Assembly: GCA_035318985.1 (NCBI GenBank)
Contig: DATHDP010000023.1
Span: forward strand, 1-5,822
Direction of reading: 5' to 3'
DNA: 5,822 nt
DNA from: VBAS01 sp035318985
GTDB lineage: Bacteria; Bacteroidota; Bacteroidia; Chitinophagales; Chitinophagaceae
Below, in pieces: positions 1 to 5,822 of the stretch. Below the pieces are notes generated by a model that was not told where the DNA came from, ran no database searches, and saw only the letters and a list, made by a program, of their open reading frames with translations. The position numbers and the translations under genes are program-made. The first letter of the stretch is position 1; each line of letters starts with the position of its first letter.

Positions 1-1
1 A

Positions 2-955
2 ACGATTCGCAATGGAGCCGCCTGGATACAGACCTATGATCAGTGCAGGAATTTAAAGATAGACAGTATTACTGTTGACAGCCGTGCTTTCTGGAACAAT
101 GATGGAATTGATATTGTCGATTGCGATAGTGTGGCGATAACTAATTCTTATATTGATTCAGACGATGATGGTGTTTGTTTGAAGTCGCATGACTCAACTA
201 AAATTTGCCAAAATATACTTGTGAGAAATTGTGCTATTCGTTCAAGTGCAAATGCTATCAAGTTCGGCACGGCTTCATTCGGAGGTTTTAAAAATGTAAA
301 ACTGGTAAATATTAAAGTATTCGACACTTATCGTTCTGCAATTGCTCTCGAGGCTGTAGATGGAGGGTTTATTGAAAATGTAGAAGCAGATAGCTTCCAG
401 GTCTTAAATACTGGTCATGCTGTTTTTCTTAGAATTGGCGAACGTCGTACGGGTAAAAAAGGAAGATTAGAGAATATAAGAATAAAAAACTTCACTGTTG
501 AAATAGCAGCAACAAAACCAGATGCAGGTTACGAATACGAAGGGCCGATAGAAGATATGCCAAGAAATATTTCACCACCGATCGTTATCGCAGGTTTGAT
601 GGATGCAGTTATCTCAAATGTCTCTTTCACTAACATTGAAATAAAACATCCGGGTGGTGGTAATCCCCAGTTTGCAAAAGTTTCATTGAATGAATTAGAT
701 AAAGTTCCCGAGATGGCAGCATCTTATCCTGAATTCTCAAAGTTCCTTGAATTACCTGCATGGGGTGTTTATATTCGGCATGCAAGCGATATAAAGTTTA
801 ATAACATAAAATTATCCTGCGGAAAGAAAGATTATCGGACAGCGATTGTGCTGGACGATGTACATAGTTCTGGATTCATATCCACAACTATTAAAGAGCC
901 TGATAAGAAAAAATCATTACACCAATACAAATCTTCAGAGATCGTTTTCAAATAG
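2..955 (+). CDS. GH28-family (polygalacturonase-like) glycoside hydrolase, 5' partial
   Basis: The reading frame is open from base 2 to the TAG stop at 953-955 (317 visible codons), so the true start and any signal peptide lie left of the window; an internal GTG at 131 is not the start. The protein has the short N/D/G-rich turns of a right-handed parallel beta-helix. Window residues 33-37 read NDGID and residues 52-62 read DSDDDGVCLKS, matching the two aspartate-bearing motifs of GH28 (D34, D55, D56). The C-terminal part (YPEFSKFLELPAWGVYIRHA, then DYRTAIVLDDV) is typical of Bacteroidota proteins annotated as GH28. Family members hydrolyse pectic polysaccharides, normally in the periplasm or outside the cell. 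Oddly, the usual GHG site reads ANA (in ANAIKFGTAS) and the usual RIK site reads ALE (in SAIALEAVDGG), so this is a divergent branch and its substrate is uncertain. The fold and family call is strong; the exact activity is not. Confidence 0.85.
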   Translation, partial: TIRNGAAWIQTYDQCRNLKIDSITVDSRAFWNNDGIDIVDCDSVAITNSYIDSDDDGVCLKSHDSTKICQNILVRNCAIRSSANAIKFGTASFGGFKNVKLVNIKVFDTYRSAIALEAVDGGFIENVEADSFQVLNTGHAVFLRIGERRTGKKGRLENIRIKNFTVEIAATKPDAGYEYEGPIEDMPRNISPPIVIAGLMDAVISNVSFTNIEIKHPGGGNPQFAKVSLNELDKVPEMAASYPEFSKFLELPAWGVYIRHASDIKFNNIKLSCGKKDYRTAIVLDDVHSSGFISTTIKEPDKKKSLHQYKSSEIVFK

Positions 956-1430
956 TCTTTGTTAAGTTCTCCAATACATAATAAGTGATCGGACAAAAAC
1001 TTGAATTCTTTAAGGTCAGCTCTTTTCGTTTAATAATTACATCTTCATCAGTGTAAGGAAATCGGCGGCAGTCCGAAGGCCGGTCTTCATAAATAGAACA
1101 GAAATTATCAGAGCCTAAAAAAGGACATGGCTTTTCATTTACTACAAAATCTCCATCCTCATCTACTCTCAGGTATTTGTCAATAAAATCGGATTCACGC
1201 AGACCCAAAACCTTGCTGATCCTTTTTATATCAGGCGTTTTAAAGCGGGGTGAATAATTTTTGCAGCAATTGGCACATTGAAGACAATCAATTTTGGAAA
1301 AAGCCTCTTCATGCAGGTCTGGCAGGGCTTTCAGCACTTTGTTTTTATCCGCCCGGTGAAGAAATTGCTTGTACTTCTTCTGGTTATCAGCCGATTTCTT
1401 CTCCCAGTTTTTCAAAATATCCTCTGCCAT
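948..1430 (-). CDS. YkgJ/UPF0153 family CxxCxxCC cysteine-cluster protein
   Basis: This is a small protein of 160 residues when started at the ATG at 1430. An in-frame GTG at 1457 would add nine residues, but it has no ribosome binding site and would push the gene further towards the gcvP promoter, so I prefer the ATG. The core motif is CLQCANCC (C49, C52, C55, C56 from the chosen start), followed by CPFL (C102), CSIYEDRPSDCRRFP (C111, C121) and a late cysteine, C146. This spacing is that of the UPF0153/YkgJ family (Pfam CxxCxxCC), thought to bind zinc or an iron-sulfur centre; no reaction is established that I could assign. The N-terminus is lysine-rich and probably helical. No signal peptide or membrane segment is visible, so it is probably cytosolic. 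It is convergent with the GH28 gene, overlapping by 8 bases, and divergent from gcvP. Confidence 0.85.
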   Translation of the reverse strand: MAEDILKNWEKKSADNQKKYKQFLHRADKNKVLKALPDLHEEAFSKIDCLQCANCCKNYSPRFKTPDIKRISKVLGLRESDFIDKYLRVDEDGDFVVNEKPCPFLGSDNFCSIYEDRPSDCRRFPYTDEDVIIKRKELTLKNSSFCPITYYVLENLTKTI

Positions 1431-1434
1431 GGCA

Positions 1435-1442
1435 CAAAGTAA
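1435..1442 (-). promoter_or_regulatory. Possible -7 promoter element for the cysteine-cluster gene
   Basis: On the minus strand TTACTTTG resembles the Bacteroidota -7 consensus TAnnTTTG with one mismatch (second base). It lies 4 bases before the ATG at 1430, so a transcript starting from it would be nearly leaderless. No clear -33 TTTG was found at the ideal distance. The match is weak and could be chance. Confidence 0.25.
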
Positions 1443-1473
1443 CAACCTGTTTTCCACAGTTGAACAATCAGCA

Positions 1474-1502
1474 TTTTATTAGGCTTCGCAACCTTAACTT
1501 TG
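1474..1502 (+). promoter_or_regulatory. Bacteroidota-type promoter of gcvP
   Basis: TAACTTTG at 1495-1502 matches the Bacteroidota -7 consensus TAnnTTTG exactly. A degenerate -33 box (TTTT, 1474-1477) lies 17 bases upstream, slightly close but within the range described for these sigma factors. Transcription would begin near 1507-1510, giving a leader of about 30 bases before gcvP. That leader is too short to hold a glycine riboswitch, and none is visible. Confidence 0.6.
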
Positions 1503-1527
1503 CGGCGCTGAATTATCAATAACAGAC

Positions 1528-1533
1528 AAGGAG
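1528..1533 (+). promoter_or_regulatory. Ribosome binding site of gcvP
   Basis: AAGGAG is followed by a 6-base spacer and the ATG at 1540. It is a strong Shine-Dalgarno match for a Bacteroidota gene, where these are often weak or absent, and it fixes the gcvP start. Confidence 0.75.
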
Positions 1534-1539
1534 AAAACT

Positions 1540-4452
1540 ATGGATCTTTTTGAAAAACAATCTTGCGAATTTATATCCCGTCACATCGGACCCGATGAAC
1601 ACTCAACAAAACAAATGCTGAAAACCATCGGTGTGCCAGATCTTGACACATTGATCAGCAGAACTGTTCCGCCTGCCATCCGCATGCAGCACGAATTGAA
1701 TTTGCCTGCGGCCATGAGTGAGCACCAGTACCTCCAGCATATCAAAGAAGTTTCATTGCAGAATAAAGTTTATAAAAATTATATCGGCCAGGGTTATTAT
1801 GATACCATCATTCCTTCTGTTATTCTCCGGAATGTATTTGAGAATCCAGGCTGGTACACACAGTACACCCCGTACCAGGCTGAAATATCGCAGGGTCGTT
1901 TGGAAAGCTTATTGAATTTTCAAACAATGGTAAGTGACCTGACTGCATTGCCAATTGCAAATGCAAGTTTGCTTGATGAAGCAACAGCTGCTGCAGAAGC
2001 AATGACAATGTTCTTTAATACGCTCAACAAACATGACCACATCACGCATCCAAAGTTTTTTGTTGATAATGAGATCTTCCCTCAAACAAAAGATGTTTTA
2101 CATACAAGAGCAAAACCGATCGGGATCGAGATCGTAACGGGTGACTACAAAAAAGCAAACATCGATTCCACTTATTGCGGAGCTATTGTTCAATACCCCA
2201 ATGATAAAGGTTCAATAGAAGATTATCGTGAGTTTATCAATGGTGTTCATGGCGCAGGGGCATTTGTTGTAATGGCTACAGATCTGTTGGCTCTAACATT
2301 ACTCACTGCTCCCGGCGAACTTGGCGCTGATTGTGCAATTGGTTCTGCACAACGATTCGGTGTTCCTCTTGGTTACGGCGGACCTCATGCAGCTTTTTTT
2401 GCCGCTAAAGATGATTTTAAAAGAAGTATACCCGGTCGTATCATCGGTATAAGCGTTGATGCAAATAATAACCGTGCATTGCGCATGGCATTGCAGACAA
2501 GAGAACAACATATCAAAAGAGAAAAAGCTACTTCAAATATTTGTACGGCACAGGCATTATTGGCAAATATGGCTGCTATGTACGCAGTGTTTCATGGCCC
2601 TGATGGTTTAAAAAATATTGCAAAGAGGGTTGCTGTATTGGCACAAACTGTTGCCGATGCAATTGAAGAATTAGGATTTGAACTGGTATCTACAAATTTC
2701 TTTGATACCATTACTGTTAAAGCTGATAATATTTCATCAATAAAAGAAAAGGCAGAAAGACAGCAGATCAATCTCCGTTATATTGACAATAAATATATCA
2801 GCATTTCAATTGATGAAACAACGCTTACCGAAGACCTTTATGATCTTATCAATTGTTTCGAAGATGATAAGAACCCTGTGACATTCGATATTCATCATGA
2901 TGATGAACCGGATCATATTCCTCAAAGTTTAACAAGAACATCATTATTCTTAACGCATCCCGTATTCAACACCCATCGCAGCGAAAGCCAGATGATGCGT
3001 TATATAAAATCACTGGAGAACAAAGACCTTTCTTTGAATACTTCAATGATCACATTGGGAAGTTGTACCATGAAATTGAATGCAGCTTCTGAAATGATCC
3101 CATTGAGCTGGGTGCATTGGAGTAAAATGCATCCGTTTGCTCCTGCAGATCAAACAGAAGGTTACAAGCAAATTGTTGATGATCTATCAAAATATCTATG
3201 TGAGATCACGGCACTTGATGCATGCAGTTTACAACCAAACAGCGGCGCACAGGGAGAATATGCTGGTTTGTTAGCCATTCGTGATTATCATGAAGCAAAT
3301 AATCATGGTCATCGTAATGTTATGCTGATCCCAATTTCTGCACACGGCACAAACCCTGCTAGTGCAGTAATGGCGGGCATGAAAGTAGTTGTAGTAAAAG
3401 CATTGGAGCATGGATACATTGACGTTGAAGATCTGAAAGCAAAAGCAGCTGAGCATTCAGCAAACCTTTCGGGCATTATGATCACTTACCCAAGTACGTA
3501 TGGTGTATATGAAGAGACAGTTAAAGAAATTACAGATATCATTCACCAACACGGCGGACAAGTGTATATGGATGGTGCAAATATGAATGCACAGGTTGGA
3601 TTAACTGCTCCGGGATTGATCGGTGCTGATGTTTGTCATTTGAATTTGCATAAAACATTTGCAATACCGCATGGTGGTGGAGGCCCGGGCATGGGACCTA
3701 TCTGTGTGAAGAAACATCTTGCAAAACATTTACCTGGACATGTGTCAGTGGTGAGTGGTCAGTGGTCAGTAAGTAATACTCACAACTCACAACTCACCAT
3801 TCACGGGGCTGTTTCTGCCGCTCCTTATGGCTCTGCAAGTATTTTACTGATCTCTTATGCCTATATCCGTATGCTTGGAAATATAGGTGTAAAGAATGCA
3901 ACTGAATATGCTATCCTGAATGCAAACTATATGCGTGCAAGATTGCAGGGACAATTTGAAATTCTTTATACAAATCATAATGGCCAGTGTGCTCACGAAT
4001 TTATAGTTGACCTGAGACCATTTAAAAAATCTGCAGAGATAGAAGCAGAGGATGTTGCTAAACGTTTAATGGACTATGGTTTTCATGCACCGACAATGAG
4101 CTTTCCTGTTCCGGGAACGATCATGATCGAACCAACAGAAAGTGAAGACAAAGCTGAGCTTGATCGTTTCTGTGATGCATTACTTAGCATTCGCCAGGAA
4201 ATAAGAGATATTGAAGAGGGAAAAATGGATAAGAAGAATAATGCATTAAAGAATGCACCTCATACACAAGCAATGGTTGTAACGAGTGAATGGAACAAAC
4301 CTTATACAAGAGAACAAGCCGCTTTCCCAATGTATTATGTTACACAAAATAAATTCTGGCCTTCTGTTGCAAGAGTAAATAATACTTATGGTGACCGGAA
4401 TTTGATCTGCACATGTGAACCGATAGAATCATACATGGAAGCCGAAGCATAA
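1540..4452 (+). CDS. gcvP: Glycine dehydrogenase (decarboxylating), P protein of the glycine cleavage system
   Basis: This complete 970-residue protein is the PLP-dependent subunit of the cytosolic glycine cleavage complex. It decarboxylates glycine and passes the aminomethyl group to the lipoyl arm of GcvH, feeding one-carbon units to tetrahydrofolate through GcvT. The single chain holds both halves of the P protein (in some bacteria they are two genes). The N-terminal half has FISRHIGPDE near the start and TPYQAEISQGR at 110-120. The C-terminal half, from about residue 463, has GSCTMKLN (507-514), AHGTNPASA (601-609), the PLP-lysine motif HLNLHKTF with K705, and the glycine-rich loop HGGGGPGMG (711-719). 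Length fits the family (about 950-970). The start is set by an AAGGAG six bases upstream. It is monocistronic here, without gcvT or gcvH, and ends in a strong terminator. Oddities are residues 735-755, encoded by a heptamer-repeat hairpin, and a near copy of the last codons downstream. Confidence 0.97.
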   Translation: MDLFEKQSCEFISRHIGPDEHSTKQMLKTIGVPDLDTLISRTVPPAIRMQHELNLPAAMSEHQYLQHIKEVSLQNKVYKNYIGQGYYDTIIPSVILRNVFENPGWYTQYTPYQAEISQGRLESLLNFQTMVSDLTALPIANASLLDEATAAAEAMTMFFNTLNKHDHITHPKFFVDNEIFPQTKDVLHTRAKPIGIEIVTGDYKKANIDSTYCGAIVQYPNDKGSIEDYREFINGVHGAGAFVVMATDLLALTLLTAPGELGADCAIGSAQRFGVPLGYGGPHAAFFAAKDDFKRSIPGRIIGISVDANNNRALRMALQTREQHIKREKATSNICTAQALLANMAAMYAVFHGPDGLKNIAKRVAVLAQTVADAIEELGFELVSTNFFDTITVKADNISSIKEKAERQQINLRYIDNKYISISIDETTLTEDLYDLINCFEDDKNPVTFDIHHDDEPDHIPQSLTRTSLFLTHPVFNTHRSESQMMRYIKSLENKDLSLNTSMITLGSCTMKLNAASEMIPLSWVHWSKMHPFAPADQTEGYKQIVDDLSKYLCEITALDACSLQPNSGAQGEYAGLLAIRDYHEANNHGHRNVMLIPISAHGTNPASAVMAGMKVVVVKALEHGYIDVEDLKAKAAEHSANLSGIMITYPSTYGVYEETVKEITDIIHQHGGQVYMDGANMNAQVGLTAPGLIGADVCHLNLHKTFAIPHGGGGPGMGPICVKKHLAKHLPGHVSVVSGQWSVSNTHNSQLTIHGAVSAAPYGSASILLISYAYIRMLGNIGVKNATEYAILNANYMRARLQGQFEILYTNHNGQCAHEFIVDLRPFKKSAEIEAEDVAKRLMDYGFHAPTMSFPVPGTIMIEPTESEDKAELDRFCDALLSIRQEIRDIEEGKMDKKNNALKNAPHTQAMVVTSEWNKPYTREQAAFPMYYVTQNKFWPSVARVNNTYGDRNLICTCEPIESYMEAEA
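3744..3804. repeat. Heptamer-repeat imperfect hairpin inside the gcvP reading frame
   Basis: The left arm (3744-3770) is about four copies of a 7-base unit GTSAGTG. The right arm (3778-3804) is about four copies of the facing unit ACTCACM. The arms are inverted copies matching at 21 of 27 positions, around a 7-base loop (AAGTAAT, 3771-3777). The element is translated in frame as most of residues 735-755, a Ser/Val/Gln/Asn-rich stretch between LPGH and GAVSAAPYGSA. That stretch is about nine residues longer than the E. coli segment as I recall it. Similar GTGAGTG-type repeats are, from memory, usually intergenic in Chitinophagaceae, so this looks like a repeat that landed in a loop tolerating length change. 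Confidence 0.75.
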
Positions 4453-4497
4453 TTGTCATCCTGAGCGACGCGAAGGATGGAAGCGGAAGCATAGTTG
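4435..4497. repeat. Direct repeat of the gcvP tail flanking a REP-like palindrome
   Basis: A 21-base sequence at 4435-4455, covering the last five codons of gcvP (MEAEA), its stop and three further bases, recurs at 4477-4497 with only two mismatches (4443 C versus 4485 G; 4452 A versus 4494 G). The offset is 42 bases. Both copies would read MEAEA-stop, since the differences are GCC/GCG (alanine) and TAA/TAG (stop). The bases between them, plus the first three of the second copy, form a palindrome. The arrangement resembles a target duplication around a small inserted element, or a slippage product. Confidence 0.75.
4457..4479. repeat. Short REP-like palindrome
   Basis: CATCCT (4457-4462) pairs with AGGATG (4474-4479). 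Inside, GCG pairs with CGC around a single A, separated from the outer stem by a GA/GA internal mismatch. The sequence matches a short intergenic repeat (core CATCCTGAGCG...CGAAGGAT) that I recall as present in many copies in Bacteroidota genomes. It sits 4 bases after the gcvP stop codon. There is no T-tract, so it is not itself a terminator; a role in mRNA 3' end stability is possible but not shown. Confidence 0.6.
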
Positions 4498-4520
4498 AAG
4501 TAAAACTTAATTGCGATTAA

Positions 4521-4562
4521 ATAATAAAAATAGCCCCAACAATAAGGGGCTATTTTTATTAT
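4521..4562 (+). terminator. Strong intrinsic terminator after gcvP
   Basis: A perfect 17-bp stem (4521-4537 with 4546-4562) encloses an 8-base loop (AACAATAA). The GC core GCCCC/GGGGC is followed by CTATTTTTATTAT on the plus strand. Because the A/T flanks are part of the stem, the structure is symmetric and could work in both directions, but no minus-strand gene ends here. It ends only 21 bases before the start codon of the cyclase gene. Confidence 0.88.
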
Positions 4563-4583
4563 CTTCAGAGAATAGAATTTATT

Positions 4584-5822
4584 ATGCCACCTACACGCCA
4601 GCTCGCAGCTATTATGTTCGCCGATATTGTTGGCTATACTGCTATGATGCAGGAGGATGAGGTTTTGGCACTCAGTTGGCGGCAAAAATTAAAGAGAAAA
4701 CTTGAAGATGAAGTAAGGGCTCATCAAGGGAGAATACTCGAGTTCCGTGGCGATGGCGCTATGTGCAGCTTTATCAGCACTATTGAAGGAGTAAGAGCAG
4801 CAGTTGCATTGCAATTATATATGCGATCAGAACCTGTAGTACCTCTTCGAATCGGTATGCATACAGGCGATGTGATCTTTGAAGAAAATAATATCTATGG
4901 CGACGGCGTCAATATTGCATCAAGACTGGAATCTTTTGCTTTGCCGGGTAGCATTTTTATTTCAGGGAAAGCCTATGATGACATTAAAAATCAAAAAGAT
5001 ATTCAAACCATTTCCCTTGGCAAGTTTGCATTAAAAAACGTAAAAGAACAAGTAGAAATTTTCGCAATCAGTAACCCGGGTATCAAAATTCCTGAAAGTA
5101 ATGCGCTTGAAGGAAAGGGCGAAAAGGTCACTGAAAAAAAAGGGATTGAAAAATCAATAGCTGTTTTGCCATTTCTGAATATGAGCAATGATCCTGAACA
5201 GGAATATTTCAGCGATGGAATAACAGAAGAGATCGTCAACTTACTCACCCATATAAAAGACTTGAGGGTTGCTGGCCGCACTTCCTCTTTTCATTTCAAA
5301 GGCAGAGATATTGACATACGATTAGTAGGACAAAAATTGAATGTGCGTACGCTATTGGAAGGAAGCATACGCAAGCATAACTTAAGACTCAGGATCACTG
5401 CACAGTTGATCAATGCTGAAGATGGAATTCAAATATGGTCCGAACGATATGATCGTGACCTGCATGATATTTTCGCCATCCAGGATGAGATCGCTTTAGC
5501 CATTACTGAAGAACTAAAAATGACCTTGCTTGAAAAAGATAAGATCCTCATCAATGAAAAGCGGACATCAAATAAAGAAGCATACGATCTTTATTTGAAA
5601 GGAAGATTCTTTTTGAACAAACGCGGGAGCGGGATCAAAAAAGCACTTCAATATTTTCAAGAAGCATCGGAAATAGATCCGGAATTTTCCCTGGCTTATT
5701 CAGGAATGTCTGATGCATATTCCCTTTTATCTTTCTATGGGGCAATACCTCCAAAAGAAGCCATGCCTATGGCAAGACAAAATGCTGAAAAGGCCATTCA
5801 ATCAGATCCTTCTAATGCAGAG
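4584..5822 (+). CDS. Class III adenylate/guanylate cyclase fused to TolB-like domain and TPRs, 3' partial
   Basis: The frame is open for 413 codons from the ATG at 4584 to the window edge with no stop, so the C-terminus is missing. Residues 1-165 are a class III cyclase homology domain: MFADIVGYTAM with metal-binding D14, FRGDGAM with D57, RIGMHTGDV at 89-97, and IYGDGVNIASRLE with catalytic N110 and R114. Residues 191-310 (SIAVLPFLNMSNDPEQEYFS, then LLEGSIRK and WSERYDRDL) are the TolB-like module often attached to such cyclases. From about residue 332 (EAYDLYLKG) TPR helices begin. No membrane segment is visible, so it is probably cytosolic, making a cyclic nucleotide from ATP or GTP under control of its TPR part. 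The base-selecting positions are E53 and N103, neither the adenylyl K/D nor the guanylyl E/C pair, so the substrate is unclear. The start fits the family (short lead, then LAAIMFADIVGYT). No clear Shine-Dalgarno or promoter lies between the terminator and the ATG. Confidence 0.92.
   Translation, partial: MPPTRQLAAIMFADIVGYTAMMQEDEVLALSWRQKLKRKLEDEVRAHQGRILEFRGDGAMCSFISTIEGVRAAVALQLYMRSEPVVPLRIGMHTGDVIFEENNIYGDGVNIASRLESFALPGSIFISGKAYDDIKNQKDIQTISLGKFALKNVKEQVEIFAISNPGIKIPESNALEGKGEKVTEKKGIEKSIAVLPFLNMSNDPEQEYFSDGITEEIVNLLTHIKDLRVAGRTSSFHFKGRDIDIRLVGQKLNVRTLLEGSIRKHNLRLRITAQLINAEDGIQIWSERYDRDLHDIFAIQDEIALAITEELKMTLLEKDKILINEKRTSNKEAYDLYLKGRFFLNKRGSGIKKALQYFQEASEIDPEFSLAYSGMSDAYSLLSFYGAIPPKEAMPMARQNAEKAIQSDPSNAE

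Noticed and set aside
1450..1458. TTTTCCACA, a match to the DnaA-box consensus TTWTNCACA
   Set aside because: It is a single isolated site with no second box, no AT-rich unwinding region and no replication genes nearby, so it is most likely chance.
1250..1522. Plus-strand open frame of 90 codons
   Set aside because: It lies almost wholly antisense to the cysteine-cluster gene and through the gcvP promoter. Its translation shows no recognisable family and has no ribosome binding site.
1431..1539. Possible glycine riboswitch before gcvP
   Set aside because: The predicted leader is only about 30 bases and the whole intergenic region is 109 bases, with no tandem aptamer-like structure visible.
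1718..3456. Several short open frames on both strands inside gcvP (1718-1915, 1820-2008, 2299-2511, 3271-3456)
   Set aside because: All are shadows of the gcvP coding frame, with low-complexity or cysteine-rich translations and no family resemblance.
4386..4685. Minus-strand open frame of 99 codons across the gcvP end, terminator and cyclase start
   Set aside because: It reads antisense through two real genes, the repeats and the terminator. Its repeated NYASAS residues simply reflect the duplicated gcvP tail.
5003..5281. Minus-strand open frame of 92 codons
   Set aside because: It is antisense to the cyclase/TolB-like coding region, whose motifs are unmistakable on the plus strand.

Overview
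The window looks like ordinary chromosomal DNA from a member of the Bacteroidota, most likely the Chitinophagaceae or a close relative. This placement is inference. It rests on AT-leaning base composition, a TAnnTTTG-type promoter element before gcvP, a short hairpin of the CATCCTGAGCG...AAGGAT kind that I recall as common in such genomes, heptamer repeats of the GTGAGTG kind, and the style of the proteins. I see no phage, transposase, CRISPR array, tRNA or rRNA.

Layout, left to right. (1) Bases 2-955, plus strand: the 3' part of a GH28-like right-handed beta-helix glycosidase, cut by the left edge. (2) Bases 948-1430, minus strand: a YkgJ/UPF0153-type cysteine-cluster protein, convergent with the glycosidase and overlapping its end by 8 bases. 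(3) Bases 1431-1539: a 109-base divergent intergenic region with a Bacteroidota-type promoter and a good ribosome binding site for gcvP. (4) Bases 1540-4452, plus strand: complete gcvP, the glycine decarboxylase (P protein) of the glycine cleavage system. It carries a 61-base hairpin made of two facing heptamer arrays that is read through in frame. (5) Bases 4453-4583: a 131-base intergenic region with a short REP-like palindrome, a near copy of the gcvP tail, and a strong 17-bp-stem terminator. (6) Bases 4584-5822, plus strand: the 5' part of a class III nucleotide cyclase fused to a TolB-like domain and TPRs. It is open to the right edge and has no stop codon in the window.

The genes do not form one pathway. 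The glycosidase belongs to plant cell-wall (pectin) breakdown, gcvP to one-carbon metabolism, and the cyclase to signalling. The cysteine-cluster protein has no firm function. gcvP is not next to gcvT or gcvH here.

I do not see a new defence or mobile system. The most interesting signals are small: the heptamer hairpin inside the gcvP reading frame, the duplicated gcvP tail around the REP-like palindrome (the two copies differ only at synonymous positions), the non-canonical base-selecting residues of the cyclase (E53/N103), and the loss of the usual GHG and RIK motifs in the GH28-like enzyme.
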